Shown here in pieces: positions 8,401 to 14,451 of a DNA stretch of 21,457 nucleotides. Location of the stretch: the IMG/VR virus record IMGVR_UViG_3300028735_000039, positions 1 to 21,457 of that record; one strand, written 5' to 3'. Origin of the DNA: a virus. The number at the start of each line of letters is the position of its first letter. Within the stretch, counting starts at the first letter, position 1. A program made the position numbers and the translations under genes. The notes under the pieces were generated by a model, which was not told the DNA's origin, ran no database searches, and saw only the letters and a list, made by a program, of their open reading frames with translations.

Positions 8401-8504
8401 TGTTTGGAGAGAGAGTCCAGCTTGTTCCCGACTTCGGCAACGCCGCTTGAGAATTCCGTTGTGTCGAGTCCGATTCGAATTAGCATGTCGCCAAGGCTGG
8501 CCAT
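5445..8504 (-). CDS. Tail tape measure protein
   Basis: At 1019 residues this is the largest gene and it sits between the chaperones and the tail hub, as tape measures do. The N-terminal part has a coiled-coil start (DTTEFSSGVAEVGNKLDSL) and a tape-measure domain with KTPFQFEQLTSAVQLL and GIPSWQILADAIG. About 300-365 is a strongly hydrophobic Ala/Gly/Leu stretch that could insert into the host membrane. Residues about 366-490 carry Trp residues roughly every 11 positions (VWDSIKSAVDE, IWDSIKSTAETVW, VWDGIKSTAENIW), the classic tape-measure repeat. A long Lys/Glu/Ala coiled coil follows. A polyglycine linker lies near 815-860 (5930-6000 in DNA). ATG 8504 has an extended GAGGAGGTAAAGGA site. 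Confidence 0.95.
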   Translation of the reverse strand: MASLGDMLIRIGLDTTEFSSGVAEVGNKLDSLSKQADTAASGWSAFGSAAMSAGAVLSASVTAPLTALAAASLDSAANLETTRTALTNMLGDANTANQLLKDMQDFAAKTPFQFEQLTSAVQLLTAYGFKAGELLPIMQIVGDTAAGVGAGAEGVERIVRALGQMQGKGTVAAQEMQQLAELGIPSWQILADAIGVDVPKAMKLVEDKAIEAKDAIPALLAGMNEKFHGMMEEQSKTLSGKWSTFKDDLNLALTEIGNALAPIAKSLIDFLTDVANNVKSAAEWFGKLPEPVKEFAVGAATLAAAIGPLLLALGGLASSITAIATAWPLLTAAFGAVGAAVFSPVGLAIAAVTAALVALGVWIYDNWDNIKNRISTAWDGLKELWEYTWNSIKDAVTGVWDSIKSAVDEILQPIKDALGPLWDDLSEAWSTVWDWIKTIVGEIWDSIKSTAETVWNGIKSFFSSVWDGIKSTAENIWKSIAGYIDGFIEAAKKIPGVSKILGLETETAGAKSFAQEMDNAKKAVDANTDSAKAAESPIKNLTEAKANLAKAAENVADKKKKAKKETDEYKKAVQDLIKDMNESKIKFDDLAIATEVARQRKAALKEEIKETLSAFVALLLRMEEGKSVYVDRTQQINDMEAAFDKAKQTMDQMGLSLTSVDNLAKSAMPTLTTNINAMYQALETTRKEIENKKDIYGTLGLPSPEEVAAKKQKIIEAYNAILNDPNASPKMIKEAHKAMIDQLDDIEKKYGKFQTFGDNVKDLFKGVSRTISDTLFDLNSNESFASRLEKGLEGVKNAFIEKTLDPVKKAFENFVEQTLNKLVMPALNNITGSLGNIFGGGGGGGTPSVPGAPGGGGGGGGSGPGGALGSLGGIWGGLIAGGLSILGSVIGSSMLSGDLGKIEENTRKTQIGINEGQGVIHILWLLDDHNWRLTDLLVKIKDEKLGKIEGQLDTLLNDHTEKIRNYCADIKSNTADIATNLKQPAQITINIDGNVVGNQQFIDDLTEAIGKKLKLAGAA

Positions 8505-8508
8505 TCCT

Positions 8509-8820
8509 TTACCTCCTCGTTCTCGTTACCGCTTTTGCCCATGCATCCATCGCTGCAATCATCTGCTGATGGGTCAATCCTGGCCTGGATTTGCCTGATC
8601 TGCGCCGGCCGCCGAAGAAGTCTTCCCAGCCCAGAGGCTTCTGATTTTTGCCCCGATGGATGTTGTAAAGAAGCGATGCAATAATTCCAGCGCGATAGTT
8701 TTCAAGGTCTTGTTGGGCTTCATATGCCCTCCATAACGCCTCGAATTCCTCGAACGTCAGATCCCAGAAATCTGAGGGCGACAGCCGAAGCTGTGCAACG
8801 GCTGCCGCCCACATCGTCAA
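8509..8820 (-). CDS. Tail assembly chaperone, second (gpT-like) reading frame
   Basis: The product, about 101-103 residues, has LRLSPSDFWDLTFEEFEALW, close to the Phage_TAC motif of tail assembly chaperones, and a basic tail. It ends 4 bp before the tape measure start. The only starts are TTG 8820 and ATG 8814, and neither has a real Shine-Dalgarno site, unlike almost every neighbour. The frame remains open upstream to 8937, in the -1 frame of the preceding gene. It may therefore be made as a -1 frameshift fusion, as in the lambda G/GT pair. Independent translation from ATG 8814 is the alternative. Confidence 0.82.
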   Translation of the reverse strand: MTMWAAAVAQLRLSPSDFWDLTFEEFEALWRAYEAQQDLENYRAGIIASLLYNIHRGKNQKPLGWEDFFGGRRRSGKSRPGLTHQQMIAAMDAWAKAVTRTRR

Positions 8821-8852
8821 CCAGTCAATTTCTCTGTCGCCGGCAGAGTGTT

Positions 8853-9158
8853 CTACTCCACCGGCGTCTGAGGGCGGCCGCCAAGAAGCCTGGCGACCAC
8901 ACCGGCCAGGGTTGTCAAATCGGCCGGCAGGAGATCCTCAAACGCCTCCAGGGTCATGGTGCTGCGATCCAGCGCCGGCAACGCCTCGTAGAGGAGGCGC
9001 CCAACGACGGTATCGCCCTCGGCGGCCATTAGTTGCTGAATGCTTTTGGCCCCGCAGGCCTGCATCACGCGCCGCAAGCCGCCGAGGGTCAGCCGCAAGT
9101 TGTACTGCCGGCCATCGATCAACGTGATCGTGATCGGATCAGTTGGGGTGGGACTCAT
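8853..9158 (-). CDS. Tail assembly chaperone, first (gpG-like / GTA-gp10-like)
   Basis: This 101-residue protein lies between the tail tube and the second chaperone frame, where lambda G sits. It shows a short beta hairpin (ITLIDGRQYNLRLTLGGLRR) followed by helices, like chaperones of the GTA gp10/Phage_TAC group that coat the tape measure and recruit tail tube subunits. ATG 9158 is chosen because GAGGAGGG lies 7 bases upstream. An in-frame codon at 9182 gives eight more residues (MVREEGRR) that simply read through the ribosome site and the preceding gene's stop. It begins 13 bp after the tail tube stop. Confidence 0.82.
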   Translation of the reverse strand: MSPTPTDPITITLIDGRQYNLRLTLGGLRRVMQACGAKSIQQLMAAEGDTVVGRLLYEALPALDRSTMTLEAFEDLLPADLTTLAGVVARLLGGRPQTPVE

Positions 9159-9171
9159 TCGTCTTCCCTCC

Positions 9172-9630
9172 TCACGAACCAAACACGCTGTCCTGGTTGG
9201 TCAGGCGGGTGACGTCAGTGTCGCTGAATTTCAGCGTAATGCTGACAGTTTTCTTGTCGTCCATCGGCGCTTCCAACTTGAAACCCTTGATCCAGGCCTT
9301 GAATTCATAGCGGGTGAATTTGCCGTTCTGGCTTTCCGGAATTTCAAACGCCCAACGGGCAATCGTGCGATTGGTATACAGCGTATACAGCCCGGTGTGG
9401 GTCGTATCGGCGTCGTCATACAAAAAGCTGAATTCGATATCGCCGACTTCCTTCAGGCCCGGAATGCTACGCTTCCAGCCGTTGGTGTCATGGCTGGTAA
9501 TATCAACTTCGTCATAGCTGATTTCCGGAGGGGCGAATTCCGTGATTTCCTTGATCCTGTTCCAAGTATAGGGCGCGGATGCAGTTGTCGTGTAACCAAT
9601 CCGAACGCCCTGTCCAATTCCAAGTGCCAT
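9172..9630 (-). CDS. Major tail tube protein
   Basis: This 152-residue beta-rich protein resembles the phage tail tube families. It includes ISYDEVDITSHDTNGWKRSI, PGLKEVGDIEFSFLYD, a central region with TARWAFEIPE-like strand (TIARWAFEIPES) and the ending VSITLKFSDTDVTRL, which is the typical final strands of a siphovirus tube subunit. Stacked hexamers of it would form the tail. AGGAGG lies 9 bases upstream of ATG 9630, among the best ribosome sites in the window, which fits a major structural protein. It sits between the tail completion gene and the chaperones, as in HK97 and gene transfer agents. Confidence 0.9.
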   Translation of the reverse strand: MALGIGQGVRIGYTTTASAPYTWNRIKEITEFAPPEISYDEVDITSHDTNGWKRSIPGLKEVGDIEFSFLYDDADTTHTGLYTLYTNRTIARWAFEIPESQNGKFTRYEFKAWIKGFKLEAPMDDKKTVSITLKFSDTDVTRLTNQDSVFGS

Positions 9631-9670
9631 GTTTTCAAACCTCCTAGGGGTTTTTCATGGCCTTGGTAGT

Positions 9671-9697
9671 ATCCGGCTGTTCGGCAGGGCGCCGGAT
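9671..9697 (-). other. Hairpin upstream of the tail tube gene
   Basis: ATCCGGC (9671-9677) pairs with GCCGGAT (9691-9697) across 13 bases, in the 85-bp gap between the tail completion and tail tube genes. No T run follows in either direction, so it is not a clear terminator. It may stabilise the 5' end of a processed tail tube message. Confidence 0.4.
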
Positions 9698-9715
9698 TGT
9701 GCTGTTATTGTTGGG

Positions 9716-10084
9716 CTAGGCGAGTGCGAAAATCGTTGCCTCAATCGAGGCGGTATGGATTTTCAATGTATTGTCGTAGTCCACATCGAGGCTGCGGACG
9801 TGGATGCTGATGTCGCCGCGCCGACCGTGAAGGGCGCGTGCTACGGCTTCGGCGAGGGCCGAGACTTGGGAGTGTGAGGCAGCGTAGGCAAACACTTGAT
9901 AGTCGTATTCCAATCCGGCGATCCCATCGTAGGACGTAGTTGGGCGACACGAATTGCTGCCGTGCAGGATGAATGGCATTTGAGGCGCAGGTCTGTCCTG
10001 GGCGACATAGATGCGATTGCCAGCGATGGAAACTACAGCCGGCGAGGATTCGAGGATGGATTGAACGAGGGCTGAGACACTCAT
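9716..10084 (-). CDS. Tail completion protein (DUF3168 / gp11-like)
   Basis: The 122-residue product looks like the DUF3168 tail completion or terminator family that caps the tail tube and joins it to the head: an N-terminal helix (VSALVQSILESSPAVVSIAG), the strand RIYVAQDRPAPQMPFILH, and a strand ending in DYQVFAYAASHSQVSALAEA followed by an amphipathic helix. Its ATG overlaps the stop of the gp10-like gene by four bases (ATGA at 10081-10084), so it is translationally coupled. Order and size match the HK97 gp10-gp11 module. Confidence 0.8.
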   Translation of the reverse strand: MSVSALVQSILESSPAVVSIAGNRIYVAQDRPAPQMPFILHGSNSCRPTTSYDGIAGLEYDYQVFAYAASHSQVSALAEAVARALHGRRGDISIHVRSLDVDYDNTLKIHTASIEATIFALA

Positions 10085-10644
10085 CGCGATGCCACCTCCT
10101 CAATCAGGCCGCCAAGACGGGACTTCAGGAATTCGATCAACTGGGGCCGCACTCGCCTGATCGCCGGCGCGAAGAAGGGACGAGGCCGCATCTTTCGAGT
10201 CCCTTTTTCCCACATGGTCGCTAACGACATGCCCAACAATTGGCCCTGCTGGATCGTGCCGGCCGAGACAAACTGCTTGCGCTTTCGGCGATAGCGCACT
10301 CGTGTATAAGACGCCTTGGCGCGCCATTCACGATAGGCATGGGCGTAGGGCCGGCTGCGACCTCGCAACTTGATGCCGGCAAGCTGGCTGATCGTGCGAG
10401 ATCCGCCGGATGAATACTTGCGTTTTGAGGATGTCGCAAACAGATCCTTGTAGACGTCAGACGGTGTCCGCACAGATCGGGCTGCTGACTCGACCTCATC
10501 CCGAACCATCTCGGCCGCCTCGGATGCGATCTGCCAGAGACGATCACCAGCGCCGTCCATTTCGCCGGCGATTGCCTTGACCTTATCCATAATCTCCTTG
10601 AGTCCGGAGACCTCGAGGTTTCTCTTTGTCAGCAGCCGTGGCAT
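10081..10644 (-). CDS. HK97 gp10-like head-tail / tail completion protein
   Basis: The 187-residue protein begins with a short lead and LEVSGLKEIMDKVKAIAGEM, the signature start of the HK97 gp10-like family. It continues with helical and strongly basic segments (KRKYSSGG, RVRYRRKRKQ) and ends RPFFAPAIRRVRPQLIEFLK, where the motif RPFF.PA is typical of the family. It probably acts at the head-tail interface or in tail completion. ATG 10644 is chosen because it forms a TGATG overlap with the upstream stop and has GAGGAGG at proper spacing. An ATG one codon upstream sits too close to the site. Confidence 0.85.
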   Translation of the reverse strand: MPRLLTKRNLEVSGLKEIMDKVKAIAGEMDGAGDRLWQIASEAAEMVRDEVESAARSVRTPSDVYKDLFATSSKRKYSSGGSRTISQLAGIKLRGRSRPYAHAYREWRAKASYTRVRYRRKRKQFVSAGTIQQGQLLGMSLATMWEKGTRKMRPRPFFAPAIRRVRPQLIEFLKSRLGGLIEEVASR

Positions 10645-10988
10645 CATGCCTCCTCGACAACAGGCCTGCAATACAGCTGGCAGTACGGCCCTTTTTGGTC
10701 AATCCCCTCGGTAATCGCCACAATTTCGTAGCGCCTCATCGTGCCTTTGTAGTCGGTTGTCAGCCGGCATCCTTCATCGCAGTATGTCGGCAGTTTGGCC
10801 AGGCGCACATACAACATGTCCCTCAGGACTTCACCTCCGCCGGACACAGCATCCTCGCCAAGGTCGCTTCTCGTCGTCGCCGGCACAACCCACGCCCACA
10901 ACAGCGCGAAGTCCTGCCAAACAACCTGATCCTCGCCAGTAGCCTGGCGCGATCGTGTGGGTCTCCACAATGTGATACGCCGGCGCAT
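10644..10988 (-). CDS. Head-tail joining protein (SPP1 gp16-like stopper)
   Basis: At 114 residues, this protein matches head-tail joining (stopper) proteins in size, position and pattern: beta strands with ITLWRPTRSRQATGEDQVVW near the start, LWAWVVPATTRSD, and a final strand DYKGTMRRYEIVAITEG. Proteins of this group attach below the connector and keep DNA in the head until the tail binds. It begins 3 bp after the gp6-like stop and shares its stop with the next start (TGATG). Sequence identity in this family is low, so the assignment rests on gene order as much as on motifs. Confidence 0.78.
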   Translation of the reverse strand: MRRRITLWRPTRSRQATGEDQVVWQDFALLWAWVVPATTRSDLGEDAVSGGGEVLRDMLYVRLAKLPTYCDEGCRLTTDYKGTMRRYEIVAITEGIDQKGPYCQLYCRPVVEEA

Positions 10989-10991
10989 CTC

Positions 10992-11531
10992 TCACCTCAT
11001 CGCTGCCAATGGCATGGCGCAGGATCGCAACAAATCCCTCACCCCGTACGGCGCATCCGTCACCATCCCGCCCTGATCCCTGCGGTTCCACCAATGGCCC
11101 ACCAGCAACAGTACGGCCGCTTCCTCGGCCGGCATCAATGCGGCTGGAGTGATCGTGCGCCAGTCGATGACAACATCGCCGGAGATAGGCTGGCTGAATG
11201 CAAGCACTCCAGCGCCAGCCCAGACATCAATCTCTCCAGCCGGCGCAGTGACTCCGTTTACTGTGACGGTAATATTGGCGCCATCCAAGGTTGGGCGTAA
11301 TACAATCCTGTCCACACCTACGGAATACAGGCGCGTCTGATACACCTTGCCGATGTAATCCCGCCCGGTTTGCGCCTCTGAGTAGTCCAGGGCCGCCAGG
11401 ATTAATGCCTTGATCGTCATCTCGCCTTGCGCGTCTCCGGGATCCAGAGATATCCCGAGATAGTCGGCAACGGTAGAAACGCTGACAGGCAACGGTGCTG
11501 TCGGGCTGGCAATGCCGAGGCAGGTTGTCAT
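10992..11531 (-). CDS. Head-tail connector protein (HK97 gp6-like)
   Basis: This 179-residue protein carries the family pattern of gp6-like connectors: VADYLGISLDPGDAQGEMTIK, ALILAALDYSEAQTGRDY and, near the C-terminus, PAEEAAVLLLVGHWWNRRDQ, in which paired Trp and Arg residues are conserved. A beta insert between these helices is longer than in HK97 gp6 (about 110 residues). It would form the ring under the portal. ATG 11531 has GGAGACGGAGAG directly upstream. It is the first gene after the capsid, from which it is separated by a strong hairpin. Confidence 0.88.
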   Translation of the reverse strand: MTTCLGIASPTAPLPVSVSTVADYLGISLDPGDAQGEMTIKALILAALDYSEAQTGRDYIGKVYQTRLYSVGVDRIVLRPTLDGANITVTVNGVTAPAGEIDVWAGAGVLAFSQPISGDVVIDWRTITPAALMPAEEAAVLLLVGHWWNRRDQGGMVTDAPYGVRDLLRSCAMPLAAMR

Positions 11532-11555
11532 CTCTCCGTCTCCGTTATGTTGTTT

Positions 11556-11587
11556 GGCCCCAGCCCGCCGGTGGGCTGGCTGGGGCC
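11556..11587 (-). other. Strong hairpin between capsid and connector genes
   Basis: GGCCCCAGCC (11556-11565) pairs perfectly with GGCTGGGGCC (11578-11587) over a 12-base loop. Downstream on the transcribed strand the bases are AAACAACATAACG, with no T run, so it is not a classical terminator. Its place just after the capsid gene suggests a 3' stabiliser or partial attenuator that raises capsid yield relative to downstream genes. Confidence 0.55.
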
Positions 11588-11617
11588 GTCATGGTTGTTG
11601 TTCAGTTGGTGGTATTT

Positions 11618-12691
11618 TTACGAATTGAATTCTCCGTACACGAACGCTGCCGGCTTCATCACACACAGCGCCAGACGAACCTCGCCGCGGATCGAGATCA
11701 GGCCCTTCTGGAAGTTGTCGGCGTGTTCGGTGCTGATCTCGATGGACACAGTACCCTTCTGCCGGATGACGCTGGCCGAGGGGCTGAGAGTGCCGACCAA
11801 GAAGCGGTCAGTGCCCATGCCCGGCGAGGCGATCACGTTGAGGCCGTAGATCTTCTCCAGGTTGCCAGCAGGCGAGAAAATGTAGGCGTTGTTGCTGTCT
11901 TTTTCCCTGGCAATCTGCCACAGGTCAGCCGGATTCAAGACAACCACATCCGGCTGGGCAACAGCAGCGCAAGTGCCGGCAGCGCGGGCGATGGCGTCCA
12001 GCATCTTCTCGCCAGCGCCGGCCGTCTGGTACACAGCCACCTGCGAGAAACCAACCAGGTTCGCGCCCGCGCCATCGCCGGCGATTAGCTGGCTGTCGAT
12101 TGCCGCCACAAGGCTGTCAGCGATCAATGCCTGGATCTGCGCTTCGAGGCCGGGGAGATCCTCAAGCGTCTGCTTCGAGGTCGTCACCATCACGCCGACA
12201 GACCGCAATGGCAGTGTCACTAGCGTGCTGGCGGGATCGCTACCAGGGACGGCCGCACCCTCAGCCGTGGCAGCAGCGCTAGGCACAGCAACCCGCGCAA
12301 ACTCGACAGCGCCGGCGTCGGTGGGAACCACCGTCAACGACGAATACAGCCGGCCCGCAGCCGTGCCAGCCCCAAACACACCCATGTGTTCCTTGGTCGT
12401 GCCAAGGTTCGTGCTGGTCAGCGCCTTGGTGTCCAAGGAAATCACGGCACGGCCGGAACCCTTCCGGCGCAGCAGGGCGAGATCTTCGGAGGACTCCAGA
12501 AGCGATTTCAGCGTGATGTTGCCGGCGTTATGGGCCGACTTCTGGCTGGCATAAAGGCCATCTACCATCTCGCCGATCTCGTTGACGCGGGCTTCCAGCT
12601 TGTCGATGCTGGCCAGCTTGGATTTGGATTCGTGGACAAAAGCCTTGATGTCGTTCTCAAGGCCGTTCAGGACGTTGTTCAGATTTTCCAT
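11618..12691 (-). CDS. Major capsid protein (HK97 fold)
   Basis: The 357-residue product has the two-part design of HK97-type capsids: an N-terminal coiled-coil scaffold of about 90-100 residues (LNGLENDIKAFVHESKSK, IDKLEARVNEIGEMVDGL) that the prohead protease should remove, then the capsid domain. In the latter, LPLRSVGVMVTTSKQTLEDL, VVLNPADLWQIAREKDSN, LEKIYGLNVIASPGM and the final KGLISIRGEVRLALCV are typical. It lies after the protease gene as expected, and has the longest purine-rich ribosome site in the window just upstream of ATG 12691. It is slightly shorter than HK97 gp5 (385 residues). Confidence 0.95.
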   Translation of the reverse strand: MENLNNVLNGLENDIKAFVHESKSKLASIDKLEARVNEIGEMVDGLYASQKSAHNAGNITLKSLLESSEDLALLRRKGSGRAVISLDTKALTSTNLGTTKEHMGVFGAGTAAGRLYSSLTVVPTDAGAVEFARVAVPSAAATAEGAAVPGSDPASTLVTLPLRSVGVMVTTSKQTLEDLPGLEAQIQALIADSLVAAIDSQLIAGDGAGANLVGFSQVAVYQTAGAGEKMLDAIARAAGTCAAVAQPDVVVLNPADLWQIAREKDSNNAYIFSPAGNLEKIYGLNVIASPGMGTDRFLVGTLSPSASVIRQKGTVSIEISTEHADNFQKGLISIRGEVRLALCVMKPAAFVYGEFNS

Positions 12692-12713
12692 TTTTTTCTC
12701 TCCTTCTTCCTCC

Positions 12714-13259
12714 TCAAAGGGAAACTTGATTTGTCAGCAGCAGGAGTTTTGTCCGCAACGCCGACAGCCTGATCGCCAAGATCGGGCTTTTGATTTCTTC
12801 ATCCAGCTTTCGCGCCTCATCGACCGCCTTGACCTCGGCGATCCTGGCTTCAGGGTTGGCTGGCACAGCAACAGCGCTGACTTCAAGAAGCGTGCCCTTG
12901 CTGATGATGCGAGTGTCTCCTTCCCACTTCCATTCAAGTGGCAGGAAGCCGATGGAGAGGCCGGCAATTGCACCCATCTTCATCAGCGTATAAGTGTCAC
13001 GGCCAAGCGAAGTTTCCAGGGCCAATTGGCCGATGCACTCAATTCCTGTCGGCGTCTCCTGCACATCCACGACGCCGATGGCATGTTCGTGTTCGTACAG
13101 CAAGGGCAGCCGGGATTTCGCAGCGATTGATTCGGCAAACGTCCCAGGCATGACGATATCGCCGGCCAGGTCTTTAATGCCGTACACGTTGGCTGTGCCG
13201 GCGAAAATGCCCTGGTCGCCAACCTCTTTAATTGTCAGGTCAAACGATTTCCGTTCCAT
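12714..13259 (-). CDS. Prohead maturation protease (HK97 / U35 family)
   Basis: This 181-residue serine protease would cleave the capsid scaffold domain during head maturation. It shows the family features: ANVYGIKDLAGDIVMPGTF near the start, His in LLYEHEH (57 or 59), the nucleophile Ser102 in AGLSIGF, and KGTLLEVSAVAVPANPEA at about 121-138, which carries the conserved Glu126. ATG 13259 is preferred to 13283 because AGGAG lies seven bases upstream and it starts one base after the portal stop. The longer start would overlap the portal gene by 23 bases. Confidence 0.94.
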   Translation of the reverse strand: MERKSFDLTIKEVGDQGIFAGTANVYGIKDLAGDIVMPGTFAESIAAKSRLPLLYEHEHAIGVVDVQETPTGIECIGQLALETSLGRDTYTLMKMGAIAGLSIGFLPLEWKWEGDTRIISKGTLLEVSAVAVPANPEARIAEVKAVDEARKLDEEIKSPILAIRLSALRTKLLLLTNQVSL

Positions 13260-13260
13260 C

Positions 13261-14451
13261 TCAATCTCCTGTAGTATTCTCACTCTTGCCGGCCGGAAAC
13301 ACTTGCATGTTCACAGGTATGTGGCGAGTATCTCCATCCGGAACAGCGTCCATGTTTTCCATGCGCCTGACTTCGTTCACTGACAGGACGCCTCTGTCAA
13401 GCAGGGCCGAATATCCCTTGGTTCGTCCCTCATAATCGCCTCGGAGTAGGGCTGAGAAATCAAACTCCGCGTAGTACTCTTTTCGTTCTTGGGATGTCAG
13501 CAATTGCCGGTGGATTGCCATTTCCCAATTGCGCGCCCAGAACAGCAAGCAGTGTTGGATGAATTCAAGAGACTGGTGTTCGATGTTTGAGAATGTAGCG
13601 CGATCAAGTTCTCCGAGGAGATGCAACGGCACGCGGAACCATCTGGCGATTTCGGAGATCTGGAATTTCCTCGACGTCAGAAATTGGGCGTCTTCCGGTT
13701 TGATCCCGATTTGCTGGTATTCAATTCCGCCAGTCAGCACAATTGGCCGGTGGGCGTTGTCTTGATTTGAGTATGCAGCATCCCAGGCTGCGCGGAATGT
13801 TTCGAGATCCTGTGGATTCCGAAATCCGGCAGGGTGCCTGAGAATGTATGGCAGCCGGCCGCCGGATTGGAAGAACCTCTGGCCGTATTCCTCCATCGCG
13901 CCGGCGAGGGCGAAGGATCTACGGGTCAGAGAGATGATGGATTGCCCAACGATGCCATCGCCGGGGCCGCGGAGATGGAAGATTTCAGCCGCCGGCCTGT
14001 CCGTGCCGGCGACCCTGTAAATCAGCTTGCCGGCGTCGTCCCTACGGACGGAAACCTGATCGGGATGCAGTGGTCGGAGGGCGATGATTCGGCCGCGAGG
14101 GGCCCTAACCACTTCAGCGTATGCGTTGCCGTGCAGAAGCACAGACAACTGCATGTAGTGCCTGAAATCCAGGGCTGACTGATCGGTATTTGGGGCGTCG
14201 TGAAGAAGGGAGTAAAGAGGATGGTCTTGCGCCCGCTGCCGGCTGCCGTCTGACAGCCTGCGATAGAGGTGCAAGGGCAAGAACGAGATCGGATCAGCGA
14301 TCGCCCTGGTGCAAGCCCACACTGCGGAGATCGCCAAGGCCGGATCGGATGCGCCGAGAGAGATGCCTCCGCCCGGCAGGATGGCGATGGGCACCCATGC
14401 TTTCTCCTGCCGGCCGAAAATGCCTGTGATCTTGTCCCAGAGGTTCTTCAT
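13261..14451 (-). CDS. Portal protein (HK97 family)
   Basis: This 396-residue protein forms the dodecameric ring through which DNA enters the head. Family features include LAISAVWACTRAIADPISFL at about 40-60, LYRRLSDGSRQ, HPLYSLLHDAPN, LLHGNAYAEVVR and the clip region LRPLHPDQVSV. The later part has FQISEIARWFRVPLHLLGEL, conserved in the family, followed by FSNIEHQSLEFIQHCLLFW. Its ATG overlaps the terminase stop by four bases (ATGA at 14448-14451), so it is coupled to terL. Size is usual for the family. Confidence 0.95.
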   Translation of the reverse strand: MKNLWDKITGIFGRQEKAWVPIAILPGGGISLGASDPALAISAVWACTRAIADPISFLPLHLYRRLSDGSRQRAQDHPLYSLLHDAPNTDQSALDFRHYMQLSVLLHGNAYAEVVRAPRGRIIALRPLHPDQVSVRRDDAGKLIYRVAGTDRPAAEIFHLRGPGDGIVGQSIISLTRRSFALAGAMEEYGQRFFQSGGRLPYILRHPAGFRNPQDLETFRAAWDAAYSNQDNAHRPIVLTGGIEYQQIGIKPEDAQFLTSRKFQISEIARWFRVPLHLLGELDRATFSNIEHQSLEFIQHCLLFWARNWEMAIHRQLLTSQERKEYYAEFDFSALLRGDYEGRTKGYSALLDRGVLSVNEVRRMENMDAVPDGDTRHIPVNMQVFPAGKSENTTGD

